NCBI RefSeq assembly: GCF_001277195.1
Contig: NZ_CP012268.1
Coordinates: 868,001-932,000, forward strand
Direction: 5' to 3'
DNA length: 64,000 nt
Source of the DNA: Cronobacter muytjensii ATCC 51329
Lineage (GTDB): Bacteria > Pseudomonadota > Gammaproteobacteria > Enterobacterales > Enterobacteriaceae
Each line of letters opens with the position of its first letter. Position 1 is the stretch's first letter. Under the pieces are notes generated by a model, which saw only the letters and a list, made by a program, of their open reading frames with translations, was not told the DNA's origin and did no database searches. Positions 33,572 to 44,659 of the stretch are shown here, piece by piece. A program made the position numbers and the translations under genes.

Positions 33572-34526
33572 GTTTCCAGTAGAGCAGATAACAGACCGCG
33601 AGGGTGCCGCCTATCGTCGCGGGATAGCCGAACGCCGAGCGGATCTCCGGCATATTTTCGAAGTTCATGCCGTACATACTGAAAATCACCGTCGGCACCA
33701 CCAGAATTGCCCCCCATCCCGCGAGCTTTTTCACCACTTCGTTCTGCTGCACTGTCACCAGCGCAAGATTAACGTGCATGGCGCTGGTGAGCATCTCGCG
33801 CATATCTTCGGCGTCCATCACCACATGGTGAGCGTGATCCTGCACGTCGCGCAGGTACGGGCGCAGCGCCTTCGGCACAATATCCTCATGCAGGCGGATG
33901 AGCTGGTTGCAAATTTCATCCACCGGCAGCGCGGCGTTGCGGATAGCCAGCAACTGGCGGCGCAGCGTATAGACCTGTTGCACCGCCTGCTTATCAAACT
34001 CGGTGCGGAACATCGTGTTTTCCATCTCGCCGATGCGGCTGGTGAGCGAAGAGGTGATTTCCAGATAGTTATCGACGATAAAATCGAGCAGGCAGTAGAG
34101 CGCATAACCCGGCCCGAGCGCCAGCATTTCCGGCTTTTCTTCGGCTCGGGCGCGAATGGGCGCGTAACTTTCTGAGGCGCCGTGACGTACCGTTATCAGG
34201 AAATTTTTACCGATAAACAGGTGCGTTTCACCAAATTCAATCTGCTCTTGCGGGTTCATCCAGGCGGTTTTCACCACCATAAATAATGACTCGCCGTACT
34301 GCTCGATTTTCGGGCGCTGATGCGCGGTGAGGGCGTCTTCGATGGCGAGTTCGTGCAGCCCGAACTCCTGCTGAATAATGTGCATGAACGGCGCGTCGGG
34401 CTGCCACAGCCCAAGCCAGATAAACGCGTCAGGATCTTCGATAGCCTCGCTGATATCTTCGAGGTTAATCACTTCCGGCGCCTTATCGCGGCGGTAGACC
34501 ATGCTGTTAACAATCATTTTTCTCAT
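33549..34526 (-). CDS. CorA-family divalent metal transporter
   Basis: 325-residue member of the CorA Mg2+/Co2+/Ni2+ transporter family. A long soluble N-terminal domain is followed by two C-terminal membrane helices. The selectivity motif YGMNFENMPE sits between them, and the tail ends in KLKRSGWL. It is only distantly similar to E. coli CorA itself, so this is probably a second CorA-type protein. Transport direction and ion are not certain. Convergent with, and overlapping, the cupin gene. Confidence 0.9.
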   Translation of the reverse strand: MRKMIVNSMVYRRDKAPEVINLEDISEAIEDPDAFIWLGLWQPDAPFMHIIQQEFGLHELAIEDALTAHQRPKIEQYGESLFMVVKTAWMNPQEQIEFGETHLFIGKNFLITVRHGASESYAPIRARAEEKPEMLALGPGYALYCLLDFIVDNYLEITSSLTSRIGEMENTMFRTEFDKQAVQQVYTLRRQLLAIRNAALPVDEICNQLIRLHEDIVPKALRPYLRDVQDHAHHVVMDAEDMREMLTSAMHVNLALVTVQQNEVVKKLAGWGAILVVPTVIFSMYGMNFENMPEIRSAFGYPATIGGTLAVCYLLYWKLKRSGWL

Positions 34527-34612
34527 CCCTGCGGTATCGCTTATCGGGTAACTATAAACAGCGTGGGCGCAGGCTTCCTCTTTTTCGCGGGAATTCAGGC
34601 AATTCTGGCGCG

Positions 34613-35485
34613 CTAAAACATCTCAACCAGACGACGTACCGAGGGCGAACGTTCAAATTTACGCCACGCCAGCGCGATATCGGTTTTCAGCGTCTGGTCG
34701 CTCAGGCGGTGAAACGTCACTTGCGGATGCGCGATGCACTGCATCGACACCGGCACCAGCGCAAAGCCGAAACCTGCCGCGACCATACTAAGCGACGACG
34801 AGAGCTGCGATGCCTGCTGGCTGTCGGCGGGCGCGAGGCCTGCGCGCAGGCAGGCGTTAAATACCAGTTCATACAGCCCCGGCGCCACTTCGCGCGGAAA
34901 CAGCACCAGCGGCGTGCCGGCCAGTTCACTGAGCGCCAGCTCATCACGCGCGCTCAGCGGATGGTTTTGGTGCAACGCCGCCACCATCGGTTCTTCGTCA
35001 ATGAGGCGCAGGTTAAACGCTTTGCTGCTCTCGCAGGGCAGGCGGACAAACGCGGCATCCAGCAATCCCTCCTGTAAGTCATGCATCAGCGCGGCCATAT
35101 TGGCCTCCTGTTGCAGCAGCGTAATAGCCGGATAGCGCTGCTGAAACTCGCGCAGCAGCGAGAACACGCGCGAGTGAAAGGCATTGGAGCTACTGATGCC
35201 GACGGAGAGCGAGCCATTAACGCCGCGGGCGATGCCGCGCGTTTTCTCCAGCGCCGCATCGCTTAGCGCCAGAATTTGACAGGCGTCCTGATAAAAGGCT
35301 TCCCCCGCTTCGGTCAGCTCCACGCCGCGCGTCAGGCGACGCAGCAGCGGCGTGCCCACTTCACGTTCGAGTCGCTGGATCTGCTGGCTGAGCGGTGGCT
35401 GGGAAATCCCCAGTAATTCAGCGGCCCGCGTAAAGTGCCGCGTCTGGGCTACCGCCACGAAATAACGCAAATAACGAAGTTCCAT
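34613..35485 (-). CDS. budR: LysR-family regulator of the 2,3-butanediol operon, BudR
   Basis: 290-residue LysR-type regulator. N-terminal HTH MELRYLRYFVAVAQTRHFTRAAELLGISQPPLSQQIQRLE; the C-terminal effector domain has the BenM/CatM/AlsR character. It is transcribed divergently from budABC, the same arrangement as Klebsiella budR, which activates the operon in response to acetate and low pH. The shared 106-base intergenic interval should hold its operator. Confidence 0.9.
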   Translation of the reverse strand: MELRYLRYFVAVAQTRHFTRAAELLGISQPPLSQQIQRLEREVGTPLLRRLTRGVELTEAGEAFYQDACQILALSDAALEKTRGIARGVNGSLSVGISSSNAFHSRVFSLLREFQQRYPAITLLQQEANMAALMHDLQEGLLDAAFVRLPCESSKAFNLRLIDEEPMVAALHQNHPLSARDELALSELAGTPLVLFPREVAPGLYELVFNACLRAGLAPADSQQASQLSSSLSMVAAGFGFALVPVSMQCIAHPQVTFHRLSDQTLKTDIALAWRKFERSPSVRRLVEMF

Positions 35486-35591
35486 ATCAAAAACGTCTCA
35501 AACCGGGATGCTTTCTATATTGGAACCGCACGCTGAATCGGGTCAACATTTGATTAATCTTTCTTACGGAATATGAGTGAGGATTAGTGCA

Positions 35592-36371
35592 ATGAGCCAT
35601 GCAACCGATTGTTCTTGCGAGGAAATCTTGCTGGAAACCGTGCGGGCGCTGCGGGATAAAGATACAGAATGTGTGATATATCAAACATCCATGATGAGCG
35701 CCTTACTGAGCGGCGTTTATGAAGGAAACACCACCATCGCGGATCTTCTGACTAAAGGCGATTTTGGCCTCGGCACCTTTAACGAACTCGACGGCGAACT
35801 GATCGCCTTCAGCCATGAAGTGCATCAGCTGCGCGCCGACGGCAGCGCCCGCGAGGCGCAGCCCGATCAGAAAACGCCGTTCGCCGTCATGACATGGTTT
35901 AAGCCGCACTATCGCCAGCGTTTCGACCGGCCGATGAGCCGCCAGCAAATTCATGACGTCATTGACCGGCAGGTGCCGTCCGACAACGTCTTCTGCGCGC
36001 TGCGCATCGATGGGCATTTCCGCCATGCTCACACCCGTACTGTGCCGCGCCAGACGCCGCCGTATCGCGCCATGACCGATGTGCTCGATGACCAGCCAGT
36101 GTTCCGCTTCGACGGTCGCGACGGCGTGCTGGTGGGCTTTCGCACGCCGCAGCATATGCAGGGCATCAACGTTGCGGGTTACCACGAACACTTCATTACG
36201 GACGACCGCCAGGGCGGCGGGCATCTGCTCGATTACCAGCTTGAGCACGGCGTGCTCACCTTTGGCGAGATCCACAAGCTGATGATCGACCTGCCGTCAG
36301 ACCCGGCGTTTCTTAACGCCAATCTGCATCCCGACAATCTCGATGCCGCCATCCGTTCGGTTGAAAACTAA
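35592..36371 (+). CDS. budA: Acetolactate decarboxylase
   Basis: Converts alpha-acetolactate to acetoin, second step from pyruvate to 2,3-butanediol. It has 259 residues, as in Klebsiella, from the ATG at 35592 (GAGGA eight bases upstream). The zinc ligands are H198, H200 and H211 in YHEHF...HLLDYQL. The catalytic region around GHFRHAHTRTVPRQ is intact. First gene of budABC; 21 bases to budB. Confidence 0.97.
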   Translation: MSHATDCSCEEILLETVRALRDKDTECVIYQTSMMSALLSGVYEGNTTIADLLTKGDFGLGTFNELDGELIAFSHEVHQLRADGSAREAQPDQKTPFAVMTWFKPHYRQRFDRPMSRQQIHDVIDRQVPSDNVFCALRIDGHFRHAHTRTVPRQTPPYRAMTDVLDDQPVFRFDGRDGVLVGFRTPQHMQGINVAGYHEHFITDDRQGGGHLLDYQLEHGVLTFGEIHKLMIDLPSDPAFLNANLHPDNLDAAIRSVEN

Positions 36372-36392
36372 CAGTCTGAAAGGGGAAAAATC

Positions 36393-38863
<2,471 letters not shown>

Positions 38864-38894
38864 TCCTTATCATCTACCTTTTTCGGCATGTCCG

Positions 38895-38925
38895 AAAACC
38901 CACCGTTAATGCGGTGGGTTTTTTT
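38895..38925 (+). terminator. Terminator of budABC
   Basis: Arms AACCCACCG and CGGTGGGTT with a long T-run, 32 bases after budC. Confidence 0.92.
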
Positions 38926-38974
38926 ATGGCGCGGGTATGCCAGTATTTGAGCATCGTTATCGGAAGAGGCAAAA

Positions 38975-39334
38975 ATGAAAAAGGGTTTTCTGGGGTGTGC
39001 GATGGTGTTTTTGTCCGGCTGCGCTGGCTGCGGCGATCGGTTACCGGATGTGCAGGTGGGGCAGGTGACCCTGACCCGCCACACGCCATGCATAACTTAC
39101 CGCGTGGCGGCCGGGGATCGCCTGTCGTCCATCCAGATTGCGGATAACGCCGCAGGGGGTGGAAATTTTCATAAAATCGTACAAGCGCCTGCCATTTACC
39201 CGCAGACTGGCAAATGCCTGCCGACGTTGGGTTATCATTTCGAAAGCGGCAGAAAATATGTGGTGTATTACAGCCTGGATAATCCGCACCAGGAACGCGA
39301 GCGTATTGTTGAAGTGAACTTTTCGCTGCCATGA
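38975..39334 (+). CDS. Small lipoprotein, possible T6SS-associated immunity type (DUF7480-like)
   Basis: 119-residue lipoprotein: signal peptide MKKGFLGCAMVFLSG with lipidated C16 in LSGC. The mature part has three or four further cysteines and conserved-looking YRVAAGDRLSSIQI, FHK and GKCLPTLGYHFESGRKYVVYY stretches. I recall similar lipoproteins annotated as putative type VI secretion immunity proteins, usually beside T6SS genes; none of those is in the window. So the role is a guess. GC is normal. It sits alone between the budABC terminator and aqpZ, with its own terminator. Confidence 0.72.
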   Translation: MKKGFLGCAMVFLSGCAGCGDRLPDVQVGQVTLTRHTPCITYRVAAGDRLSSIQIADNAAGGGNFHKIVQAPAIYPQTGKCLPTLGYHFESGRKYVVYYSLDNPHQERERIVEVNFSLP

Positions 39335-39361
39335 ATTCGCACAGAAGAAAACCCCAACAAT

Positions 39362-39386
39362 AAAAGCCCCTTTCGGGGCTTTAAAA
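39362..39386 (+). terminator. Terminator after the small lipoprotein
   Basis: Arms AAAGCCCC and GGGGCTTT, followed by AAAATAAA; also placed to serve the convergent aqpZ. Confidence 0.75.
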
Positions 39387-39453
39387 TAAAAACGTGTAGT
39401 GTTTCTTCGGGGCTGGTCGCTAACGCGGACATACCCGCAGCAGAGAATATGAA

Positions 39454-40149
39454 TCAGTCTTTACTCTGCAACAGATAACGATAAATAAGACCGCCCACTA
39501 CGCCACCCACCATCGGGACTATCCAGAACACCCACAATTGCTCTAAAGCCCAGCCGCCCTGGAAAATAGCGACTGCCGTGCTTCTCGCGGGGTTTACCGA
39601 CGTATTAGTGACGGGAATGCTGATCAGATGAATCAGCGTCAGGGCCAGACCAATCGCCAGCGGCGCAAATATCGCCGGCGCGTTTTTATCAGTGGCACCG
39701 TGGATAATCAGCAGGAAGAAGGCCGTCAGCACCAGTTCAGTCAGGATGGCTGCCGTAAGGCTGTAACCATCCGGTGAGTGGTCGCCGTAGCCGTTTGCGG
39801 CGAAACCGCTGGCGACAGCGTCAAAGCCTGCTTTGCCGCTCGCGATGACATAGAGCACGCCTGCCGCGGCAATACCGCCGATCACCTGCGAAACGATGTA
39901 AGGAATGACGTCCTTAAAGGTAATGCGTCCACCGGCCCATAAGCCCAGCGTGACGGCAGGGTTAAAATGCCCGCCGGAAATATGCCCTACGGCATAAGCC
40001 ATCGTCACGACGGTCAGACCAAACGCAAGCGAAACCCCTGTAAAACCAATGCCCAGTTCAGGGAAAGCGGCGGCCAGTACAGCGCTCCCGCAGCCACCGA
40101 ATACCAGCCAGAATGTGCCGAAAAACTCAGCCGCATTTTTTCTCAACAT
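39454..40149 (-). CDS. aqpZ: Aquaporin Z
   Basis: Water channel of the inner membrane, 231 residues, exactly E. coli length from the ATG at 40149. Two NPA boxes are present: GGHFNPAVT in the first half and TSVNPARST in the second. The aquaporin-type selectivity residues around GATDKNAP and the C-terminal helix [15 protein letters not shown] are intact. The open frame extends 30 codons further but lacks family similarity. It sits in an accessory interval, unlike its E. coli location. Confidence 0.95.
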   Translation of the reverse strand: MLRKNAAEFFGTFWLVFGGCGSAVLAAAFPELGIGFTGVSLAFGLTVVTMAYAVGHISGGHFNPAVTLGLWAGGRITFKDVIPYIVSQVIGGIAAAGVLYVIASGKAGFDAVASGFAANGYGDHSPDGYSLTAAILTELVLTAFFLLIIHGATDKNAPAIFAPLAIGLALTLIHLISIPVTNTSVNPARSTAVAIFQGGWALEQLWVFWIVPMVGGVVGGLIYRYLLQSKD

Positions 40150-40394
40150 TTTTATCTTCCTTGTATGCACTATCATTATTACGTGGTTATATAACGGCGG
40201 GACATCATATCTTCTGAACGTAATAAATAAACCGGGCACTGTTCTTAAAAAGGACGAGAATGTTATATTCTGTATGCATATGATTAAATTGCGTGAGAAA
40301 AATGAATTTTCTGTTGGGGCGTTGTTGGGGAAGCGTTGAATGTAGATGAGGTGAGTCTATACTCGTTATTAATCTCTTTTTTCAATAATGTCTA

Positions 40395-40943
40395 TTAAGG
40401 GTAAGCTTTACAGAAAGCATTATATTCTTCAGTTAATGCAGACAGCTCACCATCGGTTAAGAGCTCATATGCAGACAAACCCTTATAACGAGATGCCGGG
40501 TTCTCTTCCATAATCTTTTGGTAACGATTTTTCAACCCTGTGATTAACTGCGCAGGAACAACATCATGATCGCAAGGATCGTTTTTAGCGCAGAAGAAAT
40601 AGAACATTGCCGCTTTCAGGGGCTCTGACAGTAAATTGTGATGATTTTTAATTAAATAGTCCACCGCCCAGGCTCTGTGTTTATCCGATAAAAGCAGATC
40701 GCCCAGGCAATGCGCTTTGAATAATCCATTTTGCATAAAGGCCGATTCCACTATTTTCTTCCTGAAAAATGCAGAGGACGCTTCATCGATCGCATCAAGC
40801 TCACTCAGGTAATGAGCGGCCTCTTCTGCGCCTTCATCAATACAGTCACAGTTGATATAATAAGGGTCTATGTAACCTTGTTTAAGGTAGAGGTTAAGCC
40901 CCTCGCTGAGTTTGTTTTTTAATTGCTGAAGATTTTTCTGCAT
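40395..40943 (-). CDS. Hypothetical protein, helix-rich
   Basis: I do not recognise this 182-residue cytoplasmic protein. It is acidic, mostly helical in appearance, with five cysteines (CDC near residue 33) and no signal peptide or membrane segment. Base composition is clearly AT-richer than the backbone, suggesting transfer. It begins 12 bases after the stop of the interrupted gene upstream and is likely cotranscribed with it. The small size and pairing would suit an immunity, antitoxin or accessory partner, but nothing in the sequence proves this. Confidence 0.72.
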   Translation of the reverse strand: MQKNLQQLKNKLSEGLNLYLKQGYIDPYYINCDCIDEGAEEAAHYLSELDAIDEASSAFFRKKIVESAFMQNGLFKAHCLGDLLLSDKHRAWAVDYLIKNHHNLLSEPLKAAMFYFFCAKNDPCDHDVVPAQLITGLKNRYQKIMEENPASRYKGLSAYELLTDGELSALTEEYNAFCKAYP

Positions 40944-40955
40944 AATTAACTCCCA

Positions 40956-41783
40956 TTACCTGTTCTGACGTTTTACGCTTGATAACAGCGCTTTCAAATT
41001 ACGTAGTGAGCGTGATTCGTCGAAAGGTATCGCTATCAGAAGCAATGTATCATGAGAGTCTAAAATCAAAGGGCCCATATTTTTTATAAGCGCTTCATCT
41101 GCATCTAACGCTATATAGGCGACTAAACCATCCATATAGATTCTACAGAACTGGTATTCTCTGTTTTCATAAGGAGGCGGAAAGTCAAATACCATACTTT
41201 CCATTATGGGAGTAAGGTTGTGAAGGTGACCGCGAGTATTATGTTGGTAAATGAAAACAGGAAAATCAACCTTCGCCAGTGGATCTTGCTTTAATGTTGC
41301 CAGACGCAATTTTTCTAATAAATTATCTGATAACATAATTTCTTGCATATCTTCCCTGGTTGAAGCCGCTGCACGCCATAAAATACTCATGAAGAACACC
41401 TTTAAAGGAAGAAAGTTAACACCCTCTATAGTTCGGACTTGCGTTTTACCCGGATCACCACTAAGTTGTGACGGATCACATGGAATACCATCAGCGATCG
41501 TAGGCCAGCCGCTCCAGACGAGGTAATTCTTACGAAGCAATTTAATTGCTTAATTATCGATTTGCGAAAGTATTTCCTCACCCTTACTGGTACAAAGCAT
41601 ATTATCGTACCAGCCCTGAAACCTTTTTAATACAGGTGCATCCTTCTGGACTTGTAACGCTTTTTCCCCTTTCTTACCTATGAATGTCAATGCCCGCGGT
41701 AAAATATGCGAGTCAACAAAACGGCTTGTCATCAAAGTGAGTTTACACGTTCCCTCACCGACTTTGATTTTTTTCTTGCGCAT
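40956..41783 (-). pseudogene. Unknown 275-codon gene with one in-frame stop; HNH-like N-terminus
   Basis: Two same-frame segments: 77 codons from ATG 41783 to a TAA at 41550-41552, then three codons and 194 more to the stop at 40956. Read through, they give one continuous 275-codon protein (...SQIDN-stop-AIKLLRKNYLVWSGW...). The only in-frame restart is TTG at 41540, without a good ribosome site. The N-terminus has CKLT...FVDSHILPRAL, resembling the C-x-L-(C/T)...SHI-x-P pattern of some HNH-like proteins that I remember. I infer a broken or stop-regulated gene; sequencing error is also possible. It is AT-rich compared with its neighbours. Confidence 0.7.
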
Positions 41784-42040
41784 GTATCAATCCCTTCATC
41801 TAATCCGTCAGAAGACAATTTTATCATTTCCTGGCCTTTATAGGGGACGATTAATACGCAACTAGTTTTATGGTCGATGAAAACAGGCCGGGCTATGTAG
41901 CGTCACGCTGCCTGGAAGAAGGTTCTCCGGGAGTACTTAAAACGGTTGCGACTTTTTCTGCCAACAGGAACGTACGGATAAAGTTGTTACTTGTCTGCAA
42001 GGCGTAACCAGCTCCCTGGTGATGAATACACGGCGATGTT
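41784..42040. other. AT-rich non-coding interval before the budC echo
   Basis: A plus-strand frame at about 41873-42009 reads VDENRPGYVASRCLEEGSP and onwards to a stop, but has no start and no family I recognise. It is probably decayed coding DNA. No RNA gene, terminator or repeat is evident. Confidence 0.4.
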
Positions 42041-42076
42041 TCGCTGCTCATCGACAGCGGTATGGTGTTTAGTTAA
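42041..42076 (+). pseudogene. Remnant of a budC-like gene (3' end only)
   Basis: The 36 bases encode SLLIDSGMVFS-stop and match the last 36 bases of budC (38828-38863, [15 protein letters not shown]) at 32 positions; three of the four differences are synonymous. Similarity stops abruptly upstream. It looks like the tail of a diverged second copy, brought or left here by an insertion or rearrangement 3.2 kb away. Confidence 0.7.
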
Positions 42077-42120
42077 CCTTTGCGACTCTCCCGCTGCGGG
42101 AGAGACCGTTTTTGCTGCGC

Positions 42121-43041
42121 TCAGAGCGCGAACCCTTCCTGTTGCAGTTCGCGGCTGAACCAGTCGAGAAACAGGCTCACTTTCTGCTTACGCTGGCTGG
42201 CATGCGGCAGCACGATATGGTGCGCGCTAAGCGGCAGCGCCCACGCTTCGCCGAATACCGGTACCAGAATCCCTTCGTTAAGGTAGTGCTTTGCCAGCAG
42301 GTTGCTCTCAAGAATCACCCCGATGCCCATGCGCGCCGCCTCGAAGCTCATATAAGAGCGATCAAAGCTGAACATATAGTTCTTCTCTCTGGCGGGAATG
42401 TTGAACCACGAGAACCACGCGTTCCAGTTAATCAGCGTGCTGGAGGAGTGGATTAACGTATGGTTGAGCAGATCGTCCGGTGTGCTCACCGGGTGGCGCG
42501 ACAGATATTCCGGCGTCGCCAGCGCCACCATTTTTTCATTTTTTACCGAATGGACCTGCAACGTCGGCCAGTCGGGATAGCCGTGACGAATATCGATATC
42601 AATATTGTCACGCGTGAACTGAAGATTTTCATAAGAGCAGGTGAGATTAAGGTGAATCTCAGGATGGGCAGCGTTGAATTTATTCAGGCGACGCATCAGC
42701 CACAGCAGTCCAAGGCTCGGTGATGAGTGCAGCCGGAGAATATCGTGGTGAATATCGTTAATCGCCAGATCTGTCGCGCGGCCAATCGTATTAATCGCGC
42801 CAGAGATCTCCTGATAATAGGTTTTGCCCACCGCCGTGAGCACAATGCCGTTGCCGTTGCGAATCAGTAGTTTCTTACCGATAAATTGCTCAAGACTGGT
42901 GAGCTGGTGGCTTACCGCCGACGGCGTGACGTTCAGCAACGCCGCTGCCTGGCTGATGCTGCCTGCGTTTGCCACCTCAAGAAATGTCTGGATATTCCTG
43001 AGCGACGGGACGGGTAATATTTTTTTGCTTTCCGGTGCCAT
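42121..43041 (-). CDS. LysR-family regulator (GcvA-type)
   Basis: 306-residue LysR-type regulator. HTH: LRNIQTFLEVANAGSISQAAALLNVTPSAVSHQLTSLEQFIG. The substrate domain (LRLHSSPSLGLLWLMRRLNKF, DIDIRHGYPDWP) is of the GcvA/AmpR-like group. It is divergent from the MFS/SDR/transketolase operon across 238 bases that contain two dyads, so it is the likely regulator of that operon; the inducer is unknown. Confidence 0.9.
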   Translation of the reverse strand: MAPESKKILPVPSLRNIQTFLEVANAGSISQAAALLNVTPSAVSHQLTSLEQFIGKKLLIRNGNGIVLTAVGKTYYQEISGAINTIGRATDLAINDIHHDILRLHSSPSLGLLWLMRRLNKFNAAHPEIHLNLTCSYENLQFTRDNIDIDIRHGYPDWPTLQVHSVKNEKMVALATPEYLSRHPVSTPDDLLNHTLIHSSSTLINWNAWFSWFNIPAREKNYMFSFDRSYMSFEAARMGIGVILESNLLAKHYLNEGILVPVFGEAWALPLSAHHIVLPHASQRKQKVSLFLDWFSRELQQEGFAL

Positions 43042-43166
43042 AGGGCCTCCTGTTAAAACGTCATGCGACGCAAAAAAACAAAAGTGTGATCCCGCGCAGC
43101 CTTTTTTCCCGCCTTTTAAATTTTCACTCGGCGGATTTCGACAGGTATATCACAAAGCAAATTTTT

Positions 43167-43197
43167 CTCAACAGCTATTGAGGAGAATTGCATTCTC
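43167..43197. promoter_or_regulatory. Two adjacent dyads, candidate LysR-type operator
   Basis: Dyad 1: CTCAA-N6-TTGAG (43167-43182). Dyad 2: GAGAAT-TGC-ATTCTC (43183-43197), a perfect 6-3-6 palindrome. They abut, upstream of a TATAGT element near 43215 that could be the -10 of the MFS operon. Placement midway between the divergent LysR and MFS genes suits a regulator site. Confidence 0.5.
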
Positions 43198-43279
43198 ATT
43201 GTTTTGGTGTCCGCTATAGTCCCCAGACAGAATAAAAACAGAAGCCGACATGTCCGTTTAACCGATTACGAGACGAAAT

Positions 43280-44608
43280 ATGAGCCAAATACAATCTGCA
43301 AGTTACGTAAAGAGGAAGTCGACAAATTATCGCTTCGTCGTACTGGCGTTAATATTCGTTGTCTATGCCATTAATTATGCGGATCGCACCAATATTGGCG
43401 CGGTGCTGCCTTTTATTATTGATGAATTCCATATTAATAATTTCGAAGCCGGCGCGATTGCCAGCATGTTTTTTCTTGGCTATGCCCTGACGCAAATCCC
43501 CGCCGGTTTTTTTATTGCGAAACGCGGTATTCGGGGGATGGTGGCGCTGTCGGTATTCGGCTTTTCGTTTTTTACCTGGCTGATGGGCACCGCCAGTTCA
43601 GTGTTTGGCCTGAAGATTATTCGCCTCGGGCTTGGCGTGGCGGAGGGGCCGTGCCCGGTGGGGCTCGCTTCTACCATTAATAAATGGTTCCCGGCAAAAG
43701 AAAAAGCGACCGCCACCGGAGTCTATATCGCCGCCACCATGTTCGCGCCAATTATCGTACCCCCGCTCGCCGTGTGGATTGCCGTGACCTGGGGCTGGCG
43801 CTGGGTGTTTTATTCCTTCGCGATCCCGGGGATTGTTATCGCTATCGCCTGGTATCTGCTGGTGCGCTCATCACCGGGGGAGAGCCGCTTTGTCTCGCAA
43901 AACGAGCGCGAATTTATCGAATCTGACCGTCAGGAAAATAACACGGCGCGCGAGAATATCGATTTACATCCTAAATTCGCGCTGCTGGATAAAATTATCC
44001 GCGTACGGCCATGCGAGCCGATAAAAACGGTAAAAGGCCTGTTTACCTCGCGTAATATTCTCGGCGACTGCCTGGCCTATTTTATGATGGTCAGTGTGTT
44101 ATATGGTTTATTAACCTGGGTCCCGCTCTACCTGGTTAAAGAGAAAGGTTTTAACTTTTTAAGCATGGGGCTGGTGGCCAGTATGCCCTGCATCGGTGGA
44201 TTTATTGGCGCCATCGGCGGTGGTTATATTTCCGATAAGCTATTAGGCCGCCGCCGTAAACCGACCATGATGTTTACTGCGATCGCGACCCTGTTAATGA
44301 TGCTGGTGATGCTTAATATTGCGCAGAGCACCACTGCGGTCTGTGTTGGCTTATTTATGGTTGGGCTCTGTCTGAATATTGGCTGGCCTGCCTTTACCGC
44401 TTACGGTATGGCTGTGGCGGACGCCAAAACCTACCCCATTGCCGCCTCGATAATCAATACCGGCGGAAATCTGGGTGGTTTTGTTTCCCCGATGGTGGCC
44501 GGATTTCTGCTCGACACAACCGGCAATTTCAATGCGGTATTTACTTATTTCGGCGCCTGCGCGGCGGTGGGATTAGTAGTTATCGCGCTGCTTGATGAAC
44601 CCCGTTAA
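43280..44608 (+). CDS. MFS transporter, anion:cation symporter family (hexuronate/galactonate type)
   Basis: 442-residue inner-membrane transporter with 12 predicted helices. The N-terminal YAINYADRTNIGAVLPFI and loop GIRG are typical of the ACS family (ExuT, DgoT, GudP), whose members carry sugar acids with protons. There is a central cytoplasmic loop with charged residues (about 210-260). First gene of an operon with an SDR and two transketolase halves, so the cargo is probably a sugar acid or related polyol that those enzymes degrade. The exact substrate is unknown. Confidence 0.9.
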   Translation: MSQIQSASYVKRKSTNYRFVVLALIFVVYAINYADRTNIGAVLPFIIDEFHINNFEAGAIASMFFLGYALTQIPAGFFIAKRGIRGMVALSVFGFSFFTWLMGTASSVFGLKIIRLGLGVAEGPCPVGLASTINKWFPAKEKATATGVYIAATMFAPIIVPPLAVWIAVTWGWRWVFYSFAIPGIVIAIAWYLLVRSSPGESRFVSQNEREFIESDRQENNTARENIDLHPKFALLDKIIRVRPCEPIKTVKGLFTSRNILGDCLAYFMMVSVLYGLLTWVPLYLVKEKGFNFLSMGLVASMPCIGGFIGAIGGGYISDKLLGRRRKPTMMFTAIATLLMMLVMLNIAQSTTAVCVGLFMVGLCLNIGWPAFTAYGMAVADAKTYPIAASIINTGGNLGGFVSPMVAGFLLDTTGNFNAVFTYFGACAAVGLVVIALLDEPR

Positions 44609-44659
44609 TTAATCCCGACGTCTTATTCCGGCTCGGACATAGAAAACCAGGAGTCACAC

